Shown here one piece after another: positions 1 to 5,817 of a stretch of 6,159 bases of DNA. Made by a program: the position numbers and the translations under genes. The stretch spans positions 1 to 6,159 of the forward strand of contig VAZS01000195.1 in assembly GCA_005884855.1 (NCBI GenBank), given 5' to 3'. Every line of letters begins with the position of its first letter. Positions within the stretch are counted from its first letter, which is position 1. The notes beneath the pieces are model-generated. The model was not told the DNA's origin. It did not search any database and saw nothing but the letters and a program-made list of their open reading frames with translations. This DNA is from Alphaproteobacteria bacterium (GTDB lineage Bacteria; Pseudomonadota; Alphaproteobacteria; Rhizobiales; Xanthobacteraceae).

Positions 1-1158
1 TCGCAGATGCTGGCCGACCTCGGCGCCGAGGTGATCAAGATCGAACGGCCGGGCGGTGGCGACGACGCGCGTGCCTTCGGGCCGCCTTATCTGGCCGATC
101 CCGATGGCAAGGAGAACAACAACAACTCGTTTTATCTCTGCGCCAACCGCAACAAGAAATCAGTCACCGTCGATCTCGCCAAGCCGGAAGGGCAGGAGAT
201 CATTCGCGAGCTTGCGAAGTCGGTCGATATCATGATGGAGAATTTCAAGGTCGGCGACCTCAAGCGCTACAAACTCGATTACGACTCCATCCGGGCAATC
301 AACCCCGGCATCATCTATTGCTCGGTAACCGGCTTCGGCCAGACCGGCCCTTACGCGCCTCGCGCCGGTTACGACGCGATCTTCCAGGCGATGGGCGGAT
401 TGATGAGCGTCACCGGTCACATGGACGGCGAGCCCGGTGCCGGCCCCATGAAGGTCGGGCCCAGCATCGTCGACTACATGACCGGCATGAACACCTCGAT
501 CGGCATTCTCGCGGCACTTTATCATCGCAAGGCCAACGGCGGCGCGGGGCAGCATATCGACGTCTGCCTGCTGGATACCGTGATCGCCTCGCTGTCGCAT
601 TACGCGCAAATCTATCTCGTCAACGGCCAAACGCCGCCACGACGCGGCACCTGGGGCAACGGCGGCATGCCGGCAGGGGTGTTTCGCTGCACCGATGGCG
701 AGTTGATGCTGGTGGTGGGCAACGATGCCCAGTTCGCGCGCACCTGCGCGGTTCTCGGCAGCCCGGAACTGGCAAGAGACCCGAAATTCGCCAAAAACAA
801 CGACCGCGTCGTCAATGGCAAGGACATCACGATCTTCGCCGGACTATTCCTGAAGCAGAAGGTGGCCTATTGGCTGGGAGAGTTGGAGAAAGCCGGCGTG
901 CCCTGCGGGCCCGTGAATGACTTCGCGCAGGTGTTTGCCGACCAGCACGTGCGCGAGCGCGGCATGGAGATCAAGGTCGACCATCCCTTCAAGCCGGATC
1001 TGTCGCTGATCCGAAATCCCATCGTGTTTTCCGAGACACCTGTGAAAGACTATCGGGCGCCGCCGCTGTTAGGTGAGGACACCAGGGAAGTGCTGGGGTC
1101 GAAGCTCGGATACAGCGAAGCAAAGATCGAGGCACTGCAGAAGCAGCGGGTGATTTAG
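1..1158 (+). CDS. CaiB/BaiF (family III) CoA-transferase, 5' truncated by window edge
   Basis: Family III CoA-transferases move coenzyme A from an acyl-CoA donor to a free carboxylic acid in the cytoplasm, through an aspartyl-CoA thioester. The reading frame is open from base 1 (S-Q-M-L-A-D-L-G-A-E-V-I-K-I-E-R-P). In this family that stretch normally follows about 20 residues ending in a 'DLTRVLAGP'-like segment, so the true start lies before the window and the ATG at base 7 is internal. Of the protein, 385 residues are visible, giving about 405 in all, a usual family length. Seen: the N-terminal 'ADLGAEVIKIE' strand, 'ANRNKKSVTVDL', 'GFGQTGPYAPRAGYDAIFQA', and 'GQHIDVCLLDTV', where the Asp at bases 574-576 is the expected catalytic nucleophile. 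A run of four AAC (Asn) codons lies near base 115. The gene converges on the TetR gene. The donor and acceptor acids cannot be read from sequence; activation of the acid used by the downstream genes is only a guess. Confidence 0.93.
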   Translation, partial: SQMLADLGAEVIKIERPGGGDDARAFGPPYLADPDGKENNNNSFYLCANRNKKSVTVDLAKPEGQEIIRELAKSVDIMMENFKVGDLKRYKLDYDSIRAINPGIIYCSVTGFGQTGPYAPRAGYDAIFQAMGGLMSVTGHMDGEPGAGPMKVGPSIVDYMTGMNTSIGILAALYHRKANGGAGQHIDVCLLDTVIASLSHYAQIYLVNGQTPPRRGTWGNGGMPAGVFRCTDGELMLVVGNDAQFARTCAVLGSPELARDPKFAKNNDRVVNGKDITIFAGLFLKQKVAYWLGELEKAGVPCGPVNDFAQVFADQHVRERGMEIKVDHPFKPDLSLIRNPIVFSETPVKDYRAPPLLGEDTREVLGSKLGYSEAKIEALQKQRVI

Positions 1159-1192
1159 TCATCGACACCGTCATGGCCGGGAGCAATTTTGC

Positions 1193-1276
1193 CGTCACTG
1201 CGAGCGCAGCGAAGCAATCCATCTCTGGCGAAAAGAAGTATGGATTGCTTCGTCGCTTTCGCTCCTCGCAAAGACG
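1193..1276. repeat. Palindromic REP-like intergenic repeat
   Basis: Perfect 13-base arms, CGAAGCAATCCAT at 1210-1222 and its complement at 1240-1252, flank a 17-base loop. The outer flanks (1193-1209 and 1253-1276) pair imperfectly (CGTCACTGCGAGCG against CGCTCCTCGCAAAGACG). I recall near-identical 'CATTGCGAGCGCAGCGAAGCAATCC' units scattered through Bradyrhizobium genomes; this is memory, not a search. It sits between the convergent CoA-transferase and TetR genes, where a long hairpin could help end transcription from both sides, although neither side has a T-run. The bases around it (1170-1180 and 1314-1331) look like worn pieces of similar repeats. Confidence 0.8.
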
Positions 1277-1329
1277 CTCAATAATAGCATCACGGGCGCT
1301 TGCGCCACGCGTTCGCTTGTCGGGGACGA

Positions 1330-2001
1330 CTACCGCGCGTCCCGCGTCACCAACCTCGCCGGCGCCTTTTTCTCCACCTCACGCCCCGTCAGCGCCATCA
1401 CCGACACCGCGACGATGCGCTCGATCATCCCCCCGACGTCGTTGAGGTCGCACAGGCCCTCCGACAGTTTTGACAATCTCTCGCTGTCACGGATGGTCTG
1501 GTGCGCCATGGCGAGTGCGAAATGCAGGCCCCAATAAAGATCGGCCTCGCTGCAATCGGGCAGCGAGCGTCGCATCGCGGCGGCAAATTTCCGCAAGTGA
1601 TCGATTTCGCGATTCTTGATCCTGCGGATCGGCGGCACCGACTCGATCGAGGCGCGGATCATGAAACGCGCCGCCGTCGAGCGCTCGCGGTCCGGCCCGA
1701 GACAGCCGCGCAGCGTCGGCCCGACCAGCGCGCGCAAAATGGATTCGATGCTTGCGCGCCCACCGCCGGCTTCTTCGGCCGATTTCAATTCGTTCAGCCG
1801 CTCGCGATTGGTGGCGAGGCTGCGCGTGACGAACAGTTCGGCGATCAACTCGTCCTTGGAGCCGAAATGGTAGTTTACCGCCGCGAGATTGACGTCGGCG
1901 GCCGCGACAATGTCGCGCAGCGTGACGTCGCCAAAGCCGCGATCGGCGTAAAGCCGCTCGGCGGCGTTGAGGATCGCGGCCCTGGTATGATCCGACGCCA
2001 T
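1330..2001 (-). CDS. TetR-family transcriptional regulator, PsrA-like DNA-binding domain
   Basis: A 223-residue DNA-binding protein, a normal length for a TetR repressor. Residues 7-53 form the N-terminal helix-turn-helix domain: 'AAILNAAERLYADRGFGDVTLRDIVAAA', then the recognition segment 'VNLAAVNYHFGSKDELI' at 37-53. That segment is nearly the same as I recall it in Pseudomonas PsrA, a repressor that responds to long-chain fatty acids. The rest is a helical ligand and dimer domain whose ligand cannot be read. The frame stays open far upstream to base 2250, but the domain begins at the ATG at 1999-2001, which has an AGGA eight bases before it, so the longer form is rejected. The gene is divergent from the acyl-CoA dehydrogenase and a PsrA-type dyad lies on its own putative promoter. 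Autorepression and control of the neighbouring acyl-CoA genes, relieved by an acyl-CoA or fatty acid, are inferred. Confidence 0.9.
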   Translation of the reverse strand: MASDHTRAAILNAAERLYADRGFGDVTLRDIVAAADVNLAAVNYHFGSKDELIAELFVTRSLATNRERLNELKSAEEAGGGRASIESILRALVGPTLRGCLGPDRERSTAARFMIRASIESVPPIRRIKNREIDHLRKFAAAMRRSLPDCSEADLYWGLHFALAMAHQTIRDSERLSKLSEGLCDLNDVGGMIERIVAVSVMALTGREVEKKAPARLVTRDAR

Positions 2002-2009
2002 GTCATGGG

Positions 2010-2013
2010 TCCT
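2010..2013 (-). promoter_or_regulatory. Ribosome binding site fixing the TetR start
   Basis: On the minus strand AGGA is followed by eight bases and then the ATG at 2001. This supports the short start over the long upstream extension of the same frame, whose extra residues resemble no known domain. Confidence 0.65.
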
Positions 2014-2037
2014 ATGCGCAGGCTGTGCGGCGTTGCA

Positions 2038-2068
2038 TTTCAAACATTTGTATGAAACTATCGTTTGA
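2038..2068. promoter_or_regulatory. Putative PsrA-type operator, two adjacent dyads
   Basis: GAAACTATCGTTTG at 2054-2067 fits the published PsrA pattern (G/C)AAAC-N2-4-GTTT(G/C) without mismatch. Directly to the left a second, weaker dyad, TTTCAAACATTTGTATGAAA at 2038-2057, pairs 8 of 10 bases per arm and contains CAAAC-N4-GTATG, one base away from the same pattern. The centres are 13 bases apart, so two dimers could bind side by side on opposite-facing surfaces or compete. An outer TCAAAC...GTTTGA pair (2040-2045 and 2063-2068) spans both. The regulator encoded next door has a PsrA-like recognition helix, which makes the match more meaningful than a chance hit. Binding is inferred. Confidence 0.6.
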
Positions 2069-2082
2069 GACTGGAATGTCAA
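2055..2082 (-). promoter_or_regulatory. Putative sigma-70-type promoter of the TetR gene
   Basis: Read on the minus strand, a perfect -35 TTGACA (2077-2082) is followed by a 16-base spacer and a weak -10 TAGTTT (2055-2060). Transcription would start near 2048, leaving an untranslated leader of roughly 47 bases. The -10 and part of the spacer lie inside the GAAAC-N4-GTTTG dyad, the arrangement expected for autorepression. The -10 is poor, so the exact placement is uncertain. Confidence 0.4.
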
Positions 2083-2239
2083 GGCGCCGGCGGCGCAATG
2101 GCAGCTCTGGCGGCCCGAACCTTGGTTGCAGTCGTAATCTCGACGGCAAGCATTGGTCCAAGAATAGTCTTGCGGACGACGGGCGGCGGGGAGACAGTGC
2201 CGGCAAATAATTTCAAGCAGCCAATGTGAGGAAACGCCC

Positions 2240-3475
2240 ATGGACTTCAATATGTCTGACCGTCAGCGCGAATGGCTCAACCGTGTGCAGTCGTTCATGC
2301 ATAAGCATGTTCGGCCTGCGGTGCCGACGTACAAGAAGCAGGATGACGAGGGCGCGCGGTGGAAGGTGATCCCGGTGCTCGAAGATCTAAAGAAGAAGGC
2401 CCGCGCTGAAGGTCTCTGGAACATGTTCATGCCGCCGTCGGCGCATGAGGACGATGAATTCCGCGGCGCGGGTTTGAGCAATCTGGAGTACGCACCGCTG
2501 GCCGAGGAGATGGGTCACATCGGCTGGGCGTCGGAAGTGTTCAATTGCTCGGCGCCCGATACCGGCAACATGGAAGTGCTGATGCGCTACGGCTCCAAGG
2601 AGCACAAGCGAAAGTGGCTGCGGCCGCTGATGGACGGCGAAATCCGTTCCGCGTTCCTGATGACCGAGCCGGCCGTGGCATCCTCCGACGCCACCAATAT
2701 CGAGACCAGTATCGAGCGCGACGGCGATCACTACGTCATCAACGGCCGCAAATGGTGGTCCTCCGGCGTGGGAGATCCCCGCTGCAAGATCGCCATCGTG
2801 ATGGGCAAGACCGATCCAAAGGCGCCGCGCCATCAGCAGCAGTCGCAAGTGCTGGTGCCGCTCGATACCAAAGGCATCAAGGTCGAGAAGATGCTGCCGG
2901 TATTCGGGTTCGATGACGCCCCCCACGGCCATGCCCAGGTGTTGATGGAAAATGTTCGCGTTCCCGCCAGCAATATCCTGCTGGGCGAGGGCAGGGGCTT
3001 CGAGATTGCCCAGGGCCGTCTCGGTCCCGGCCGCATCCATCACTGCATGCGCACCATCGGCAAGGCCGAGGAAGCCCTGGAGAAGATGGTCAAGCGGCTG
3101 TCGTCGCGCACAGCGTTCGGCAAGAAGATCATCGAGTATTCGATCTGGGAGCAGCGCATCGCCGAGGCCCGCACCGATATCGAAATGAATCGGCTGTTGT
3201 GCCTGAAGGCCGCCGATATGATGGACAAGGTCGGCAACAAGACCGCGCAGCTCGAGATCGCCATGATCAAGGTGGCAGCGCCAAACATGGCGCTGAAGAT
3301 CATCGACAACGCGATCCAGGCTTACGGCGCCGCCGGCGTGTCCGACGACGCAGGGCTGGCGCGGGATTACGCCTCGATGCGCACCATGCGGCTCGCCGAT
3401 GGTCCGGACGAGGTCCATAACCGCGCCATTGCCAGACTTGAACTTCGGAAGTATGCAAACGCTCCAGCAACATAA
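2240..3475 (+). CDS. Acyl-CoA dehydrogenase, ACAD10/ACAD11 (LvaC-like) type
   Basis: A 411-residue cytoplasmic flavoenzyme of full family length. An excellent GAGGA (2228-2232) lies seven bases before the ATG. Order of parts: an N-terminal helical domain (about 1-135); the FAD/substrate beta domain opening with '[15 protein letters not shown]' at 139-153 and holding '[10 protein letters not shown]'; a C-terminal helical domain with '[13 protein letters not shown]' (259-271) and the FAD-contacting 'RTAFGK' (290-295). Near the end, 'ADGPDEVH' (386-393) takes the place of the 'YEGT' segment whose Glu is the catalytic base in MCAD-type enzymes; here D387 falls at that site. '[12 protein letters not shown]' and 'ADGPDEVH' mark the branch containing human ACAD10/11. 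Animal ACAD11 eliminates phosphate from 4-phosphoacyl-CoA in 4-hydroxy acid breakdown, and LvaC in Pseudomonas putida plays a similar part. The kinase gene downstream strengthens that reading, but ordinary alpha,beta-dehydrogenation of some acyl-CoA remains possible. Confidence 0.93.
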   Translation: MDFNMSDRQREWLNRVQSFMHKHVRPAVPTYKKQDDEGARWKVIPVLEDLKKKARAEGLWNMFMPPSAHEDDEFRGAGLSNLEYAPLAEEMGHIGWASEVFNCSAPDTGNMEVLMRYGSKEHKRKWLRPLMDGEIRSAFLMTEPAVASSDATNIETSIERDGDHYVINGRKWWSSGVGDPRCKIAIVMGKTDPKAPRHQQQSQVLVPLDTKGIKVEKMLPVFGFDDAPHGHAQVLMENVRVPASNILLGEGRGFEIAQGRLGPGRIHHCMRTIGKAEEALEKMVKRLSSRTAFGKKIIEYSIWEQRIAEARTDIEMNRLLCLKAADMMDKVGNKTAQLEIAMIKVAAPNMALKIIDNAIQAYGAAGVSDDAGLARDYASMRTMRLADGPDEVHNRAIARLELRKYANAPAT

Positions 3476-3502
3476 CGAGACCGCCCGCGCGGCGTTCTTC
3501 TC

Positions 3503-3609
3503 CTCGTCATTCCGGGATGGTCCAAAGGACCAGACCTCAGATGTGCAAGTGCACATCGGAAATCTCGAGTTTTCGGGTTCGATGCTCCGCATCGACCCGG
3601 AATGACGAG
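3503..3609. repeat. Cloverleaf-like palindromic intergenic repeat
   Basis: Perfect 14-base outer arms, CTCGTCATTCCGGG at 3503-3516 and CCCGGAATGACGAG at 3596-3609, enclose several inner hairpins: GGTCC-AAA-GGACC (3519-3531); ATGTGCA-AG-TGCACAT (3541-3556); a near-palindrome centred on CTCGAG (3564-3569); and TCGATGC-TCC-GCATCGA extended by GGG/CCC (3575-3598). The whole could fold as a multi-branched structure. I recall relatives scattered in Bradyrhizobium and Rhodopseudomonas genomes. It fills most of the 166-base gap between the dehydrogenase and kinase genes, so it would be transcribed if they share a message and could weaken or stabilise part of it. Confidence 0.88.
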
Positions 3610-3627
3610 AATACAGCGAAGAAAATT

Positions 3628-3634
3628 GAGGGAG
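3628..3634 (+). promoter_or_regulatory. Ribosome binding site supporting a GTG start
   Basis: GAGGGAG lies seven bases before the GTG at 3642. The strong site and spacing select this GTG as the start of the kinase gene, and the resulting N-terminus has the length seen in related kinases. Confidence 0.65.
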
Positions 3635-3641
3635 CGTCGTC

Positions 3642-4700
3642 GTGGCCGAGCGCGTCAGAAAAGACGAGGAGTTTTCGGGCACCAAGCCCGTCGAGGAGCG
3701 GCATCGGATCGATGAAGCGCGTCTTGACGGCTGGATGCGCGAAAACGTCGAAGGCTATCAGGGACCACTGACTGTCCTGCAATTCAAGGGCGGTCAGTCG
3801 AACCCGACCTATCGGCTCGATACGCCGGGGCGATCCTATGTGATGCGCCGCAAGCCGTTCGGAAAACTGCTGCCGTCGGCGCATGCGGTCGATCGCGAGT
3901 TCCGCGTCATCGCAGCGCTGGACAAACAGGGATTTCCAGTCGCCAGGGCCTATGCCTTATGTACCGACGACGCGGTGATCGGCGCCGCCTTCTACATCAT
4001 GTCGATGGAAGACGGCCGGGTGTTCTGGGATCCAACGCTTCCGAGCCAGACGCCGGAGGCGCGCCACAAGATTTTCACCAGCAAGATCGAGACGCTCGCG
4101 CAACTGCACCAGTATGATCCGCAGGCCATCGGGCTTGGCGATTTCGGCAAGCCTGGAAACTATTTCGCGCGCCAGATCGACCGCTGGACCAAGCAATATC
4201 GCGCCTCCGAGACGCAGCACATTGCTGAATTCGAGAAGGTGGCCGAGTGGTTGCCGCGCACCGTGCCGCAGCAGGAGCGGGTTTCGATCGTGCATGGCGA
4301 CTATCGGTTGGACAATATGATCTTCCATCCCACCGAGCCGCGCGTGCTCGCGGTGCTGGATTGGGAGTTGTCGACACTCGGCGATCCCATGGCGGATTTC
4401 ACCTATCTCTTGATGCAATGGACCATGCCGGGGTTGGCCAATGCCGATCTGAAGGCATTGAACATTCCGAGTCTGGAGGAAGCCGCGCAGATCTACTGCA
4501 ACGTCACGAAAACGGCGGTGCCGGATCTGAACTGGTATTTTTCCTACAACCTGTTCCGCCTCGCGGGAATTACGCAGGGCATCGCGGGCCGGATTCGCGA
4601 CGGTACCGCGGCGAACGCGAAAGCGATCGAGTCCGCCAAGCGCACCGTGCCGCTGTCCAAGGCATCCTGGGAATACGCGCAGAAGGCCGGAGCGGTGTAA
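3642..4700 (+). CDS. APH-fold phosphotransferase, ACAD11 kinase-domain / LvaA type
   Basis: A 352-residue cytoplasmic kinase of the aminoglycoside phosphotransferase fold, starting at GTG. Seen: an ATP-loop segment 'FKGGQSNPTYRL' (48-59); 'YVMRRKPFGKLLPSAHAVDREFRV' just after it, with the basic R69-R70-K71 group in the nucleotide-binding strand; the catalytic loop 'HGDYRLDN' with H218 and D220; and the metal-binding 'LDWELSTLGDP' with D240. These motifs, together with 'ETLAQLH', 'WTKQY' and 'RLAGITQGIAGR', run in the same order as in the N-terminal domain of human ACAD11. It is therefore unlikely to be an antibiotic-resistance enzyme. The favoured role is phosphorylating the hydroxyl of a 4-hydroxyacyl-CoA, as LvaA does for 4-hydroxyvaleryl-CoA, to feed the dehydrogenase encoded upstream. 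The genes are in the same direction, 166 bases apart around a palindromic repeat, so a shared transcript is likely but not certain. The substrate is inferred. Confidence 0.9.
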   Translation: MAERVRKDEEFSGTKPVEERHRIDEARLDGWMRENVEGYQGPLTVLQFKGGQSNPTYRLDTPGRSYVMRRKPFGKLLPSAHAVDREFRVIAALDKQGFPVARAYALCTDDAVIGAAFYIMSMEDGRVFWDPTLPSQTPEARHKIFTSKIETLAQLHQYDPQAIGLGDFGKPGNYFARQIDRWTKQYRASETQHIAEFEKVAEWLPRTVPQQERVSIVHGDYRLDNMIFHPTEPRVLAVLDWELSTLGDPMADFTYLLMQWTMPGLANADLKALNIPSLEEAAQIYCNVTKTAVPDLNWYFSYNLFRLAGITQGIAGRIRDGTAANAKAIESAKRTVPLSKASWEYAQKAGAV

Positions 4701-4711
4701 CACCGAGGTCG

Positions 4712-4732
4712 TCGCCCGGCTTAACCGGGCGA
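4712..4732 (+). terminator. GC-rich hairpin after the kinase gene, possible terminator
   Basis: Perfect eight-base arms TCGCCCGG / CCGGGCGA around a CTTAA loop, starting 12 bases after the kinase stop codon. No T-run follows (GATCCAGTATT), so it is not a classic intrinsic terminator. 'CGGGCGATCCAGTATT' resembles a piece of another repeat I recall from Bradyrhizobium, so this may be a repeat remnant used, or not, as a terminator. Confidence 0.45.
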
Positions 4733-4808
4733 TCCAGTATTACAACAGACCTTGAGCAACCTATTCAGGGCTCGCGGAACTTTTCCAGTTTCTCCCGATT
4801 TGAAACCG

Positions 4809-4827
4809 TGCAGCAGGAAATGCTGCA
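4809..4827. repeat. Short dyad in the leader of the small exported-protein gene
   Basis: TGCAGCA-GGAAA-TGCTGCA, perfect seven-base arms with a five-base gap, ends three bases before the AAGGGA ribosome binding site (4830-4835) of the gene at 4844. It could be an operator or an RNA hairpin next to the ribosome site. There is no evidence for either beyond symmetry and place. Confidence 0.45.
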
Positions 4828-4843
4828 GCAAGGGACGAAACAA

Positions 4844-5095
4844 ATGAAAATATTCATCACAATAATAACAGTTGTCGGCGCGCTAATCTTTTTCAGCCCG
4901 GCATCGGTGGCGAAGATGATGCCCTGCACCGGTGAGAACATGGCCAAGTCTCTCACCGCGGTGAGCGCCATGCCCTATAGCCCAGTCAGATCCGCGATGA
5001 TGAAGGAAATGAGTGCGGCAAATTCAGCCATGTCAAAGGGTGACATGCGTGGTGCGTGCAAGAGCTATATGCGCGCTCAGATGCGGGTGTCGTAG
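4844..5095 (+). CDS. Small Met-rich exported protein of unknown function
   Basis: An 83-residue protein with a good AGGGA eight bases before its ATG. Residues 1-23 form a clear signal peptide: 'MK', a hydrophobic core 'IFITIITVVGALIFF', then 'SPASVA' with likely cleavage after A23, so the product is probably periplasmic. The mature 60 residues contain 11 methionines (for example 'KMMPC', 'SAMMKEM', 'SAMSKGDM', 'YMRAQM') and exactly two cysteines, C28 and C72, that could form one disulfide. 'SAMMKEMSAANSAMSKGDMRGACKSYMRAQM' reads as a short amphipathic helical hairpin. I do not recognise a named family, though similar small proteins seem familiar from Bradyrhizobium. Met-rich periplasmic proteins sometimes bind copper or act as oxidation sinks; here that is speculation. 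The frame is open upstream to about 4247, but that part is a shadow of the kinase gene. The product has no evident link to the acyl-CoA genes. Confidence 0.78.
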   Translation: MKIFITIITVVGALIFFSPASVAKMMPCTGENMAKSLTAVSAMPYSPVRSAMMKEMSAANSAMSKGDMRGACKSYMRAQMRVS

Positions 5096-5137
5096 GTCAT
5101 GATCCCGTCAACACCGGCTCAGTTTGGCGACCTTCTC

Positions 5138-5764
5138 TCACGCGCGTGTCCCCATTACGAAGCTGAACTGCACGTCACCGCGCGTATGCTTGCGGAGTTC
5201 GACGGCTTCGAAGCCTGCGTCGCTTGCTAGCTGCGCAATCTCGATTTCCGGTCTGATATGATAGATCTCGCTTGGAAAAGTCGCCTGAAATCGCGGATCT
5301 TCTGCCGGACGGAACCCAAGAACGAAGAGACCGCCTGGTTTCATCACGCGCCGGGTTTCGGTGAGATGGTCGAGCGGTGCTTTCCAGAAATAGATCGTAT
5401 GGACAGCCAGAACCTTGTCGAACGACTGGTCAGGGAACGGCAGCTTGTCGCTGCTTCCAAGGCGGAACTCTAGTCGTTTCTCGGCCAGCAATCGCCGATG
5501 TCGACGCGTTGCGACACGATTCATGACAGGTGAAAAGTCTACTCCGCAAAGCAAACCGCGAGAGGCGAGCTTCGCAGCCTTGGCCAGAGTGTCACCATGG
5601 CCGCACCCAATCTCTAGCACCGCGTCCTCAGGCTGGAGCCGTAGCAATGCGAGAGCAAAATCGTTTTCGTCCGCCGTTTCCTTCGCCATGATGCGCGCAA
5701 CGATGTGACCGAGCAGGCCGGATGGCTTCCGTCCTTGCCTGGCTATGAACTGCGGCTTACGCAT
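5138..5764 (-). CDS. Class I SAM-dependent methyltransferase
   Basis: A 208-residue cytoplasmic protein with the Rossmann-type methyltransferase core. Motif I is 'VLEIGCGHGDT' (49-59), which binds S-adenosylmethionine; motif II is 'GVDFSP' with the acidic D76 for the ribose; next comes 'LPFPDQSFDKVLAVHTIYFW' (108-127, motif III and following); then 'TRRVMKPGGLFVLGF', the usual post-motif segment. The acceptor is unknown; the layout suits a small-molecule or ubiquinone/menaquinone-type methylase rather than a DNA methylase, since no NPPY-like motif is present. The start is chosen at the ATG 5762-5764, giving 'MRKPQFIARQGRKPSG', because AGAGGA lies six bases before it. ATGs at 5770 and 5806 are in frame but have worse spacing or lie in non-conserved sequence. 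The gene is convergent with the small exported-protein gene, 42 bases apart with no visible terminator hairpin between. It has no partner gene in the window. Confidence 0.9.
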   Translation of the reverse strand: MRKPQFIARQGRKPSGLLGHIVARIMAKETADENDFALALLRLQPEDAVLEIGCGHGDTLAKAAKLASRGLLCGVDFSPVMNRVATRRHRRLLAEKRLEFRLGSSDKLPFPDQSFDKVLAVHTIYFWKAPLDHLTETRRVMKPGGLFVLGFRPAEDPRFQATFPSEIYHIRPEIEIAQLASDAGFEAVELRKHTRGDVQFSFVMGTRA

Positions 5765-5770
5765 TCGCAT

Positions 5771-5776
5771 TCCTCT
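5771..5776 (-). promoter_or_regulatory. Ribosome binding site deciding the methyltransferase start
   Basis: On the minus strand AGAGGA is followed by ATGCGA and then ATG. It touches the ATG at 5770 with no gap, too close to use, but stands six bases before the ATG at 5764. This favours the 208-residue form. Confidence 0.6.
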
Positions 5777-5817
5777 GCATCTCGACGCACAAGCGCTGCC
5801 CGTCATGATCCGGTGCT

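Noticed and set aside
2048..2077. Plus-strand promoter TTGTAT-N18-TGGAAT for the dehydrogenase gene
   Set aside because: The -35 matches only three of six bases and it would leave a leader of about 155 bases; possible but not supportable. No better promoter was found in 2083-2239.
2002..2250. Upstream extension of the TetR reading frame to 306 residues
   Set aside because: The extra residues resemble no domain, overlap the promoter/operator region, and the ATG at 2001 has a good AGGA; the TetR domain begins right there.
2387..3685. 432-codon minus-strand frame opposite the acyl-CoA dehydrogenase
   Set aside because: It is the antisense shadow of a clear gene in GC-rich DNA, rich in His, Arg, Gly and Ala with no domain.
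3642..4700. Aminoglycoside resistance gene
   Set aside because: The fold and the HGD motif are shared with APH enzymes, but the overall motif set and the neighbouring acyl-CoA dehydrogenase match the ACAD11/LvaA kinase branch.
4776..4800. Possible EcfG (general stress) promoter GGAAC before the small exported-protein gene
   Set aside because: The -35 GGAAC is exact but at spacing 15-17 the -10 reads CGAT, GATT or ATTT rather than CGTT, so the match is too weak to annotate.
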